This document shows, in pieces, positions 1-6,770 of a stretch of DNA of 18,936 bases. The notes beneath the pieces are model-generated. The model had not been told where the DNA came from. It saw only the letters and a program-made list of their open reading frames with translations, and searched no databases. The stretch is from Desulfobulbaceae bacterium UBA5628 (lineage in GTDB: Bacteria; Desulfobacterota; Desulfobulbia; Desulfobulbales; Desulfurivibrionaceae). Both the position numbers and the translations under genes were made by a program. Every line of letters starts with the position of its first letter. Positions within the stretch are counted from its first letter, which is position 1. Location of the stretch: positions 1-18,936 of the forward strand of contig DIKC01000122.1 of NCBI GenBank assembly GCA_002421565.1, written 5' to 3'.

Positions 1-1
1 C

Positions 2-88
2 AATCCCCACGGGGCCGGATTCAGCGGCAGCCGGGCGGAAAGACTCCGCCAGGCCTCAGGCAATGCCACCTGTATCCGATGCCATTGA
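2..88 (+). CDS. C-terminal end of a multiheme c-type cytochrome (partial)
   Basis: Reading from base 2, the frame is open to a TGA at 86-88 and gives 28 residues that begin NPHGAG and end NATCIRCH. The last five residues are a CxxCH heme-c attachment motif placed directly before the stop. A terminal CxxCH is common in multiheme cytochromes, and the next gene downstream also has its last CxxCH close to its C terminus. The gene continues to the left of the window, so total length and heme number are unknown. It ends 44 bases before the 8-heme cytochrome on the same strand, which suggests a cytochrome cluster. The call rests on one motif in a short fragment, so a chance frame is possible, but the context supports it. 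Confidence 0.6.
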   Translation, partial: NPHGAGFSGSRAERLRQASGNATCIRCH

Positions 89-92
89 CCCC

Positions 93-121
93 TTGCATTG
101 ATGCCATCATCCTGGTATAAA
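93..121 (+). promoter_or_regulatory. Candidate extended -10 promoter for the 8-heme cytochrome
   Basis: TTGCAT (93-98) and TATAAA (116-121) are separated by 17 bases, and a TG at 113-114 precedes the -10 hexamer in the extended -10 position. The predicted start of transcription is near base 128, only about five bases before the ATG at 133. That would give a nearly leaderless mRNA and fits the absence of any Shine-Dalgarno sequence before that ATG. The -35 match is weak (3 of 6). Co-transcription from the upstream cytochrome gene remains possible. Confidence 0.35.
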
Positions 122-132
122 TCGACAACTTT

Positions 133-1179
133 ATGAACCGTAATTCATTGACAAATACGAATAAGTTCCTGGTTCTGATCGGGCTGGGCGTACTGCTGGC
201 CTTAACCGGATGCGGCGGCGGCGACGCCGATCCCGCCGCCGCGGAGATCACCGCCCCGGTCTTCGGCGGCGATGAGACAGGCGCCAGCTATCTTGGCGCC
301 GACCGTTGCCTCAACTGTCATCAGCAATATACCCCTGAACCGGTGAGCAAATACCTGGCCTCCCGCCATGTCCAGCCCGGAACGGTTGACGCCGGCGCCG
401 ACCCCGCCTGCCTTAGCTGTCACGATCCTTTGGGCGACGGCCCGATGATCGCCCCCTGGTTGAGCGGCGTTGACCTGCCCCCGGCCGGCCTGGCCGCGGT
501 CGGTTGCGAGAATTGCCACGGGGCCGGCCCCCAGCACCTGACCATGATCCCCGCCCACCCCAACAGCGAACCTGATTTCAATGCCTGCGGCCAGTGCCAC
601 ACCGCCCTGCCGAGCGGACCGGCCGGCCACATCGGAAAATTGACCGAGGATATTTTGGCTAAATATCAGGCCAGCGCCCACGGCAGCTCCTTGTTGGCCG
701 GCATTACCCTTCCGTTATGCGCCCGCTGTCACAGCGACCAGGGTTTCCGCGCTTACGGCCCCCAGACCGTCGGCATGGAAGGGGCCGAGCTGGAAAATGC
801 CCTGAACGGCGCCGCCACAGTGGCCAATCCCGCCCATATCCAGTGCCGAACCTGTCATGATGGCCACAACGGCGAACTGCGGGCGCAGGCCGCGCCGGGC
901 TTCTCCCGCCAGTTCAACCTCTGCGCCGCCTGTCATCAGGTCTTTCTCACCACGACCTTCAGCCCCACCGACGGCGTTTACAGCTATCTTCTGGATACCG
1001 ACAAAACCCCGTTTCATGGCTCCCTTGACGATTCCGGCCGGCCGCTCTTCGACGGCCGAGTTATCTGGGACACCCATTTCCCCACCGAGGACGGGAGAAT
1101 CATCGGCTACCGCGTCAACCCGGCCGCCGCCAATGCCTGCACCCTGTGCCACGATCCCCATGCCGCCATAAACTGGTGA
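133..1179 (+). CDS. 8-heme c-type cytochrome lipoprotein
   Basis: This 348-residue protein is predicted to be an exported electron-transfer cytochrome. Residues 1-26 form a lipoprotein signal peptide with basic N-region, a hydrophobic core (about 11-23) and the lipobox LTGC, so Cys27 would be lipidated. It is followed by a Gly/Asp/Ala-rich linker. Eight CxxCH heme-binding motifs start at Cys59, 93, 125, 152, 196, 238, 264 and 336, with many further His residues that could be distal ligands. The stretch from 270 to 335 has no heme motif and may form a separate fold. No Asp follows Cys27, so retention in the inner membrane is not indicated by the E. coli rule; outer-membrane anchoring is inferred. 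No Shine-Dalgarno is visible, but the ATG gives a well-formed signal peptide. I do not recognise the exact family. The gene lies between another cytochrome and a decaheme cytochrome, so a role in respiratory or extracellular electron transfer is likely. Confidence 0.9.
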   Translation: MNRNSLTNTNKFLVLIGLGVLLALTGCGGGDADPAAAEITAPVFGGDETGASYLGADRCLNCHQQYTPEPVSKYLASRHVQPGTVDAGADPACLSCHDPLGDGPMIAPWLSGVDLPPAGLAAVGCENCHGAGPQHLTMIPAHPNSEPDFNACGQCHTALPSGPAGHIGKLTEDILAKYQASAHGSSLLAGITLPLCARCHSDQGFRAYGPQTVGMEGAELENALNGAATVANPAHIQCRTCHDGHNGELRAQAAPGFSRQFNLCAACHQVFLTTTFSPTDGVYSYLLDTDKTPFHGSLDDSGRPLFDGRVIWDTHFPTEDGRIIGYRVNPAAANACTLCHDPHAAINW

Positions 1180-1223
1180 CCAGCATGAAAGAAATAAAAA
1201 ATATATGATTAACGATTTGCGGC

Positions 1224-1252
1224 TTGCAATGCCGGACGGAGCAGGGTAATAC
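1224..1252 (+). promoter_or_regulatory. Weak candidate promoter before the decaheme cytochrome
   Basis: TTGCAA (1224-1229) and TAATAC (1247-1252) are 17 bases apart in the AT-rich gap between the two cytochrome genes. TATAA-like stretches at 1269-1274 and 1285-1290 lack a convincing -35 partner. Matches to the sigma-70 consensus are poor, and no sigma-54 GG/GC pattern was found. A promoter somewhere in 1200-1295 is expected because a structured leader follows. The exact site is uncertain. Confidence 0.2.
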
Positions 1253-1300
1253 TTTTACTTACGTACGTTATAAGCTTTAAATTTTATAAAAAGGCGGTTG

Positions 1301-1407
1301 GACAACGGGTTCCGCTTGTGCGGTATCCGTTGTCATTGTGGCAAATCAGGGTGGACGGAAGAGGAAAGTCCGTCCGCAAGGCCAAACATGTTAGGGAGGA
1401 GGTTTGC
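1301..1407 (+). ncRNA. Structured 5' leader of the decaheme cytochrome, possible riboswitch-like element
   Basis: The leader holds two strong hairpins. The first (1301-1334) has a perfect 8-bp GACAACGG/CCGTTGTC stem and an inner CCGC/GCGG stem capped by TTGT. The second (1353-1375) has a perfect 7-bp GGACGGA/TCCGTCC stem with the purine-rich loop AGAGGAAAG. A TGGC/GCCA pairing (1339-1342 with 1381-1384) can enclose the second hairpin. The bases around the ribosome-binding site have two mutually exclusive partners. GGTTTGC (1401-1407) pairs with GCAAATC (1341-1347, one G-U), or GTTTG (1402-1406) pairs with CAAAC (1383-1387). The Shine-Dalgarno AGGAGG (1397-1402) lies in the loop of the second option and is partly buried in both. 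It does not match the c-di-GMP or cGAMP (GEMM) consensus I know. Regulation of translation is inferred. Confidence 0.45.
1397..1402 (+). promoter_or_regulatory. Ribosome-binding site AGGAGG that sets the decaheme start
   Basis: A full AGGAGG ends seven bases before ATG 1410. This favours ATG 1410 over the in-frame TTG at 1404, which would leave only one base of spacing. It also favours it over the ATG at 1431, which would shorten the signal peptide. Confidence 0.75.
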
Positions 1408-1409
1408 AG

Positions 1410-3857
1410 ATGATGAAGAGGAAAAGGAGTATGAGCAGATTGTTTGCCTTAGGCTTGCTGGGCTGTTCTCTGGCCCTGTCAGGTTGTTCCGCGGACGACG
1501 GGGCACAGGGACCGGCCGCCGACACCAGTGAACTGGAGCGGCTGCTGGCGGAAACCGAGGCGGCCCGCGACACGGCGGTAGCGGCCAGCGACGCCAGCGC
1601 CCTGGAAAGTTGCACCGTCTGTCATGATTCGGGAGCGGCTTATGACCCCGCGACGAGCGGCCATGCCATCGAGCAGCGGGGAGCCACGACCAGCGTAACC
1701 GGCGTAACCTTCAACGGAGACGAGACCGTAACCATTACTGCCAACGTCAAGTTAGACGGGGCCAATTATGACGGCTTCAATACCGTTACGGCGGCCGCCA
1801 GCTACACCTTGGGAACCACCGTCGGCAGCGCCCAACTCACCGCCCTCACCATGAATACCTATGGCTCCAACCCCACCGGAACACTGGTGGCAAATCCCGC
1901 CACCGTGGTTTCGACCGGCAGCGGCAACTACACCATTACCCTAGAAAAGCCCGACGTCTGGCCGGCTTCAATGTGGGGAACCGGTAATGAGACCACTTAC
2001 ATGGTTCGCATCAATGACGGGGTTAACACCTACCCCGAGGCCAACATCGTGGCCCATCGGACCACCGACGGCCAGCATGTCCGCAATCTGGTCGGCAATG
2101 ACGGCTGCGTTAATTGCCACGGCACCAACATCTTCAAAGAACAGCACCCCAGCCGGGTGTACCACAACAGCGCCTACGGTTCCCAGTCCTGCGTGACCTG
2201 CCACACCCATAACGCCCGCAACAACCTGATGGCCTATGTGCACGGGATCCACAATTCCCACAACATGCCGGAGCGGGTGATTTCGGATACGTTTACCAAG
2301 CCCGCTGGCGTTTACTCCCGCAGCAGCACCATACCGGGTACCAGCACCACCAGTTTGTATGAAGTCACCTATCCCACCTACATGAACAACTGCAGCGTCT
2401 GCCATGATTCCACCGAGCGGCTGGCCGCGGTCAATGCCGCCCCGGTCTCATGGGAACTCTGCATGTCCTGCCATGACAATTGGGACGGGTTCAGCGATCA
2501 TCCGAGCGATACCTTCACCAGCATCCACAACGACCAGAGCATGACGGTCGGCGCGGACTGCTCCGGCTGCCATGCCAGCTTCAAGCCGACTGTGGCTGCT
2601 ATGCACAACGGTCTGCGCACCGAACGGAGCGGCCTGATCTGGAACGGCCAGGATATGTCGGTGGAGGAAGGCGCCAAGGTGGATATGCAGATCACCGGCG
2701 TCAGCTACAGCGGCAACGACCTGAAAGTGACCTGGACCGCCAGCTACAACGGCACCCCGGTAAACCCCTGTAACACCACGGTCGCGGCCAACGCCCCGAT
2801 CTTCCATGCCGGCGGCGCGGCTAATAGTGCCACCGGGCAGTCCTCCAGCAACCTCAGCTTCCTCCGGGCCTACGGCCAAGGAGATGACTGGGTCAATGCC
2901 GGTCTTAACACCAATCCCGGCCAGGCGCCTTCGACCAACCTGAGCACCAGCAACACCACCTGCTCAAGCAACGTCGCCACCACCACCATGACCCTGACCG
3001 CCGAAGAGCTGGCCACCACCGCCACCAGGGGGCGTGTCGCCCTCCAGGGCAAGGCCCAGGTCAAGCTTGGCTTCGACTTCGACGCCACCACCGCCGGCAC
3101 CCAGGACGTGATCCAGGTTCGCTCCAAGACTCCGACCTATGATTACGTGATCGGCACCGGAGCGGCGGCCTCGGCCCGGCGGGAAATCGTTGACACCGAA
3201 AACTGCCTCGGCTGTCATGTCGGTTCCCTCTACCAGCACGGCGGCAACCGGATCGACAACGTCGATCTCTGCATCATGTGCCATAACGAGGCATCCAGCG
3301 AGCAGAACGTCCGGGTGGGCGACGGGGTAGACGCCTCCGAGGCTTACGACGGCAAGGCAGGCCAAACCTATGGCTTCAAGTCCCTGCTCCATGCCATCCA
3401 CTCGTCCAACAGCGATATCAACAACGGGATCACCATGATCTACCGGACCATGGGCATCTTTGTCTGGGCCGGCGAGAACACCGTGATCCCCAACTGGCCG
3501 GGTACCGGGTCCCAGACCTCGTACGGCTCCAATCCGTCCGGCACCAACCCGGACGGCACCACCCGGGTCCACAACCTCCATATTCCGACCTATCCGCGGA
3601 ATCTGAAGGAGTGTACCGCGTGCCATAAAGCCGGCACCTACAGTGTTCCCGACCAGGCAATCACCGTGGCCACCACCATGAATGCCGGCGCGGCGCCTTG
3701 GGGCAACCAGCTTGACGACACCCTGATCAGCACCAGCACTGCGGCATGCACCAGTTGCCACCAGTCATCCGGCACCAAGGGCCATGCCTACCAGAACAGC
3801 TTTAACCCGAAGGCATTCAGCAATGGTCGCCAGACCATTCTGGACGCGGCAAATTAA
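1410..3857 (+). CDS. Decaheme c-type cytochrome lipoprotein, OmcA/MtrC-like
   Basis: The 815-residue protein starts with a basic stretch, a hydrophobic core and the lipobox LSGC (Cys26), so it is predicted to be an exported lipoprotein. Ten CxxCH motifs begin at Cys68, 233, 261, 328, 351, 384, 599, 621, 735 and 780. The layout is one heme, a beta-rich segment (about 90-220), five hemes (233-388), a second beta-rich Thr/Asn/Ser segment (about 410-585) with two non-heme Cys (454, 518), and four hemes (599-784). Alternating beta and heme domains, length, and a C-terminal CLGCH...HGG...CIMCHN block resemble the OmcA/MtrC outer-surface decaheme family of metal-reducing bacteria. Those proteins carry electrons from the outer membrane to minerals or other cells. 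Known members have two five-heme domains, so the 1+5+4 spacing is unusual. No MtrA- or MtrB-like partner is in the window. The gene follows a structured leader and ends at a strong terminator. Confidence 0.88.
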   Translation: MMKRKRSMSRLFALGLLGCSLALSGCSADDGAQGPAADTSELERLLAETEAARDTAVAASDASALESCTVCHDSGAAYDPATSGHAIEQRGATTSVTGVTFNGDETVTITANVKLDGANYDGFNTVTAAASYTLGTTVGSAQLTALTMNTYGSNPTGTLVANPATVVSTGSGNYTITLEKPDVWPASMWGTGNETTYMVRINDGVNTYPEANIVAHRTTDGQHVRNLVGNDGCVNCHGTNIFKEQHPSRVYHNSAYGSQSCVTCHTHNARNNLMAYVHGIHNSHNMPERVISDTFTKPAGVYSRSSTIPGTSTTSLYEVTYPTYMNNCSVCHDSTERLAAVNAAPVSWELCMSCHDNWDGFSDHPSDTFTSIHNDQSMTVGADCSGCHASFKPTVAAMHNGLRTERSGLIWNGQDMSVEEGAKVDMQITGVSYSGNDLKVTWTASYNGTPVNPCNTTVAANAPIFHAGGAANSATGQSSSNLSFLRAYGQGDDWVNAGLNTNPGQAPSTNLSTSNTTCSSNVATTTMTLTAEELATTATRGRVALQGKAQVKLGFDFDATTAGTQDVIQVRSKTPTYDYVIGTGAAASARREIVDTENCLGCHVGSLYQHGGNRIDNVDLCIMCHNEASSEQNVRVGDGVDASEAYDGKAGQTYGFKSLLHAIHSSNSDINNGITMIYRTMGIFVWAGENTVIPNWPGTGSQTSYGSNPSGTNPDGTTRVHNLHIPTYPRNLKECTACHKAGTYSVPDQAITVATTMNAGAAPWGNQLDDTLISTSTAACTSCHQSSGTKGHAYQNSFNPKAFSNGRQTILDAAN

Positions 3858-3875
3858 GCTGAGTCATCAACCAAC

Positions 3876-3895
3876 CGGCGGGGGCAACCCCGCCG
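3876..3895 (+). other. GC-rich hairpin downstream of the decaheme gene
   Basis: CGGCGGGG (3876-3883) pairs with CCCCGCCG (3888-3895) around a GCAA loop, a GNRA-type tetraloop. No T-run follows, so it is not a terminator by itself. Placed between the stop codon and the true terminator, it may protect the mRNA 3' end. Confidence 0.5.
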
Positions 3896-3908
3896 CCCAG
3901 TAAAAATC

Positions 3909-3951
3909 AAAGGGGTATGGTGATCATCCTGATCACCATACCCCTTTTTTT
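3909..3951 (+). terminator. Strong intrinsic terminator of the cytochrome transcript
   Basis: A perfect 18-bp stem (3909-3926 with 3930-3947) surrounds the loop TCC, and the T-run extends to 3951. The upstream side is A-rich (TAAAAATCAAA), so the structure could also stop transcription coming from the opposite direction. It ends the cytochrome unit before the mobile element. Confidence 0.92.
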
Positions 3952-3985
3952 ATTTCAATTAAGTTACGAGTTATGGGAGAGTTAT

Positions 3986-4714
3986 GGGGACAGTATATTT
4001 TATTGACTCATTCCGTCTTAACAGATAAGCTCCCATCATGGCAAGAATGGCCCGAGTCATAGCAGCAGGCATCCCCCATCATGTCACCCAGCGGGGAAAC
4101 CGTCGTCAGCAGACTTTTTTCTGCGATGACGACTACCGGCAATACCTCGCCCTGATGGCTGAATGGACCGCCAAACATGGAGTACATATCTGGGCTTGGT
4201 GCCTCATGCCCAACCATGTACACCTAATCGCCGTCCCTACCACTCACGACTCGCTTGCCCGCGCCATCGGCGAAGCGCACCGGCGTTACACCCGCAGGAT
4301 CAACTTCCGAGAAAACTGGCGCGGCCATCTTTGGCAGGAACGCTTCGCTTCGTTTCCTCTGGATGAAAATTATCTGCTTGCCACCGCCAGATATATTGAG
4401 ATGAATCCGGTGGCGGCAGGCATGGTCGCCCATCCCGGAGATTACCCCTGGAGCAGCGCCAAAGCACATCTTGCCGGCGAAGATGACCAACTGGTAAAAG
4501 GCTCTCCCCTCCTGACCATGATCGACAACTGGCGGGATTTTTTGTCTTTGAGCAAGGAGGAGGAACTGAAAGTGCTCAAGCGGCATGAACGGACCGGCCG
4601 GCCCCTTGGGAGCGAGCTCTTTATTGACCACTTGGAAAAGAAATTATCGCGGCCGCTCCGTCCGCGGAAACCTGGCCCCAAACCATGTGCAGAGTAGTTC
4701 CATATACTGTCCCC
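3986..4714 (+). mobile_element. RAYT-type element bounded by 13-bp inverted repeats
   Basis: GGGGACAGTATAT (3986-3998) and its exact reverse complement ATATACTGTCCCC (4702-4714) flank one transposase gene, giving an element of about 729 bases. A 10-base direct repeat, GAGTTATGGG, occurs at 3968-3977 and 3979-3988, so its second copy runs into the left inverted repeat. The right inverted repeat runs straight into the CCCCCGAATA array and shares four bases with its first unit. No clear target-site duplication was seen, which fits single-strand Y1 transposition or a domesticated locus. Confidence 0.75.
4038..4697 (+). CDS. REP-associated tyrosine transposase (Y1, IS200-like superfamily)
   Basis: This 219-residue HUH-type single-strand DNA transposase has the N-terminal family signature ARVIAAGIPHHVTQRGNRRQ. 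It has the metal-binding HUH motif His60-Val-His62 within CLMPNHVHLI and a probable catalytic Tyr119 in ARYIEMNPVAAGMV. Its C-terminal tail, rich in Arg, Lys and Pro (RPLRPRKPGPKP), is typical of this group. Length and start fit the family, although no good Shine-Dalgarno precedes ATG 4038. Known TnpA-REP enzymes nick and join DNA at hairpin-forming repeats and are often single-copy and not self-mobile. All key residues are present, so the enzyme looks intact. The inverted repeats around it are its probable substrates. Whether the neighbouring array is also its product is unknown. Confidence 0.93.
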   Translation: MARMARVIAAGIPHHVTQRGNRRQQTFFCDDDYRQYLALMAEWTAKHGVHIWAWCLMPNHVHLIAVPTTHDSLARAIGEAHRRYTRRINFRENWRGHLWQERFASFPLDENYLLATARYIEMNPVAAGMVAHPGDYPWSSAKAHLAGEDDQLVKGSPLLTMIDNWRDFLSLSKEEELKVLKRHERTGRPLGSELFIDHLEKKLSRPLRPRKPGPKPCAE

Positions 4715-4787
4715 CGAATACCCCCGAATACCCCCGGAATACCCCCGAATACCGAATACAATACCCGAATACCCATACCTGAATACC
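4711..4787. repeat. Degenerate CCCCCGAATA tandem array, G-rich on the minus strand
   Basis: Units begin at 4711, 4721, 4731 and 4742 as CCCCCGAATA or CCCCCGGAATA, then decay into shorter forms (CCGAATA, CAATA, CCCGAATA, CCCATA, CCTGAATA). On the minus strand the first four units give four runs of five G separated by 5-6 bases, which meets the usual G-quadruplex pattern. The array lies immediately after the stop codon of the minus-strand TPR gene, where no hairpin and T-run terminator is visible. It also abuts the right inverted repeat of the transposase element. Confidence 0.85.
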
Positions 4788-4796
4788 TTGCTCAAG

Positions 4797-6593
4797 TTAC
4801 TGGATCAGGGAGGATGCCTGGGCAATGTTGGCGCGCAGGGCTGGAGTCAGGTGGGGGGCCAGGTGATCGAGGACGGCCAGTTGCCGTTGGGCGGTAGCCA
4901 GGTTGCCGGTAATGGCGTAAGCGATCCCGAGATTCAAGTGTACTTCCGGCCAAGCCGCAAACCTTTCTATATTACGCTCTAAAATTAAAATCGCCTCTCC
5001 GGGTTGACCGGCCCGGATCAAGGCCACCGCCAGGTTGGCAATGGCATTACTCAGTTCCGGGTTAAGGCGAACCGCTCTCCGCAACAGCGGCACCGCCTCC
5101 TGCACCCGATTCAACAGCAGATGGGAGAGGCCGAGATTGTGCCATGCATCGGCATGTTCGGGATCCATCCTGACCGCCTGGGAAAGAACCCGGATAGCTT
5201 GCTCCGCCCGCCCCGCTTCATAGAGATAGCAACCGAGATTGTACCACGGCCTCACCTTGCCGGGGGATTTACGCAAAACATCCTGCCAGAGGGTAATGTT
5301 GTCGGCCCATACCGCATTACGCTGCCAGGTGGCCACGGAGAGGCTGATGATGATCAGGGCGGCCGCCAGTAGCGGTATCCTGCCGTGAAAAAAAGCTTTG
5401 CTTTTCTCCGAGAGCAGCAGCATGGCAACGGCAATGGCCGGGGCCAGACCGGCCAAGGGCAGATAAAGACGATGCTCGAAAATTACGTCCAGAATGGGAA
5501 CGAAACTGGATTCAACCGCCAAGGTCAAAAAGAACCAGAAAATACCAAAAGCGACCAGGCGAAGGGCCGGATCGCCGGAAAACGACGGCGACCGACTTGG
5601 GGCCGAACGATGGAAAAGGTAACCGGCCAGCAGCAGCAAGCCCAGCAGCAGCAGGCAAGACAAAATGACCGGCAGCGTTAAAAAGGTAGTAAAAATCGGA
5701 TAGTCGTAATCCAGATTCTGATTGAGCGGCAGTATCAACAGCCGGAGATAGGTGACAATCACCCGCAGTTGGGTGATAAGATAGTGCAGACGGGGAATGT
5801 CGGTCTGGGCCCGCAACTGTTCCCCGACCCCGGTTCCGGCCTCGCCGGCGCCGATCATGATCCCCAACGGTATAATCAGCAAGGTCGCCAGCAACGGCAG
5901 CAGAAAAAGCAGCCGGCGCGACCAGGCATCCCGGAAGAAGCACCACTCATAGAGGGCCGCCGCCAACGGCAGGGTAAAGGCGATTTCCTTGCTCTTCATG
6001 GCCAGCAACGCCGCCATCGTCGCGGCGGTGAGCAGCAGTACAGTTTGCCAGCTTCCTCCATCCCGTCGTTTCTCCCCGCCAAGCCGGGCCAGCACGTATA
6101 AAACCAGGGACGCCAGATAAAAAAAGGTGGCCAGGGAAGTGAGGCGCTGGACAACATAGGTTACGGCCTGGGTCTGCACCGGATGGGCGACAAAGAGCAG
6201 GGCCGCCAGCAGGGCCGCGATGGGAGCCTGCTCGGTCAACCGGCTGGTTGCCAGGTTGGGGGTCCGGAAGGTAAGGATGACCAAGGCATAAACAAGGAGG
6301 GCGGTGGCAAGGTGGATGCTTAGATTGACCAGATGATAACCGCCCACTTCCAGGCCGCCGAAGTAATGATTGAGCGATAAACTGAGATAAACGACCCAGC
6401 GCCGGGGCATGAATTCGTAGCCGGGACCGCCGGGCAGGAAATCACCCGGTTTGCCGATCCACGGATTATGGACAATGGAGGTCAAATCATCGAGGGTAAA
6501 AGGCGCCTGGAAGCTGTTGGAATAGGCCATCCCGCCGATCAGCAGGATCAGCAGAAGGTGGCTGTATGGCCTCAAGCAAGAGAAATTTTTCAT
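4797..6593 (-). CDS. Polytopic membrane protein with C-terminal TPRs, TMTC-like
   Basis: The 598-residue protein has about ten or more hydrophobic segments in residues 9-420 and four tetratricopeptide repeats at about 446-580. The first loop after TM1 carries an acidic pair in FTLDDLTSIVHNPW. Further signatures are HPVQTQAVTYVVQR (137-150), KSKEIAFTLP (200-209) and EHRLYLPLAG (373-382). This arrangement matches the bacterial TMTC/DUF1736-like proteins, which are related to GT-C glycosyltransferases such as protein O-mannosyltransferases. Sugar transfer from a lipid carrier on the periplasmic side is therefore possible but unproven. AGGA lies seven bases before the ATG. It is the last gene of the minus-strand operon, ten bases after the DUF5989 gene. 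Confidence 0.85.
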   Translation of the reverse strand: MKNFSCLRPYSHLLLILLIGGMAYSNSFQAPFTLDDLTSIVHNPWIGKPGDFLPGGPGYEFMPRRWVVYLSLSLNHYFGGLEVGGYHLVNLSIHLATALLVYALVILTFRTPNLATSRLTEQAPIAALLAALLFVAHPVQTQAVTYVVQRLTSLATFFYLASLVLYVLARLGGEKRRDGGSWQTVLLLTAATMAALLAMKSKEIAFTLPLAAALYEWCFFRDAWSRRLLFLLPLLATLLIIPLGIMIGAGEAGTGVGEQLRAQTDIPRLHYLITQLRVIVTYLRLLILPLNQNLDYDYPIFTTFLTLPVILSCLLLLGLLLLAGYLFHRSAPSRSPSFSGDPALRLVAFGIFWFFLTLAVESSFVPILDVIFEHRLYLPLAGLAPAIAVAMLLLSEKSKAFFHGRIPLLAAALIIISLSVATWQRNAVWADNITLWQDVLRKSPGKVRPWYNLGCYLYEAGRAEQAIRVLSQAVRMDPEHADAWHNLGLSHLLLNRVQEAVPLLRRAVRLNPELSNAIANLAVALIRAGQPGEAILILERNIERFAAWPEVHLNLGIAYAITGNLATAQRQLAVLDHLAPHLTPALRANIAQASSLIQ

Positions 6594-6602
6594 GGCTGTG
6601 TC

Positions 6603-6752
6603 CTAGAACAGAGTATAGATGAAAGGGGCTACAGCCGAGCCATGGGTCAGGATGATCAATCCGCCCAGCATGACCAAGATAACCACGATGGGCAGCAGCC
6701 AGAACTTCTTCCGCTCCCGCATGAAGGCCCAGAGTTCACTGAAAAATTCCAT
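6603..6752 (-). CDS. Small DUF5989/SxtK-like membrane protein
   Basis: This 49-residue protein begins MEFFSELWAFMRERKKFWLL, continues into one hydrophobic transmembrane segment (about 19-36), and ends GSAVAPFIYTLF. These conserved ends match the DUF5989 family, which includes the small SxtK protein of saxitoxin clusters. Two adjacent ATGs exist (6755 and 6752). The Shine-Dalgarno AAGGAG (6759-6764, minus strand) is three bases from the first and six from the second, so 6752 is preferred. Family members sit beside SxtJ-like proteins and NodU/CmcH carbamoyltransferases, as here. Their biochemical role is unknown; a membrane partner of the carbamoyltransferase is an inference. Confidence 0.85.
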   Translation of the reverse strand: MEFFSELWAFMRERKKFWLLPIVVILVMLGGLIILTHGSAVAPFIYTLF

Positions 6753-6770
6753 CATTCTCTCCTTGTGATG

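Noticed and set aside
34..50. GGCGGA/TCCGCC hairpin as a terminator
   Set aside because: It lies inside the coding end of the upstream cytochrome and has no T-run.
1361..1372. GAGGAAAGTCCG, identical to the conserved CR-I core of bacterial RNase P RNA
   Set aside because: The other conserved parts of RNase P RNA are missing and a protein-coding gene begins 38 bases later, so rnpB is not present.
1301..1407. GEMM-I (c-di-GMP/cGAMP) riboswitch call
   Set aside because: A GGCAAA...GCAAGGCC outline is faintly similar, but the GNRA-type tetraloop hairpin and the downstream receptor helix are not recognisable. It is reported only as an unassigned structured leader.
1404..1409. TTG 1404 as start of the decaheme gene
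   Set aside because: It lies only one base after AGGAGG, too close for the ribosome; ATG 1410 has ideal spacing.
2964..3761. 265-codon minus-strand open frame within the decaheme gene
   Set aside because: It is Gly/Val-rich shadow translation opposite a well-supported cytochrome and has no start context.
4711..4787. CRISPR array
   Set aside because: Units are only about 10 bases and directly tandem without spacers, and no cas gene is nearby.
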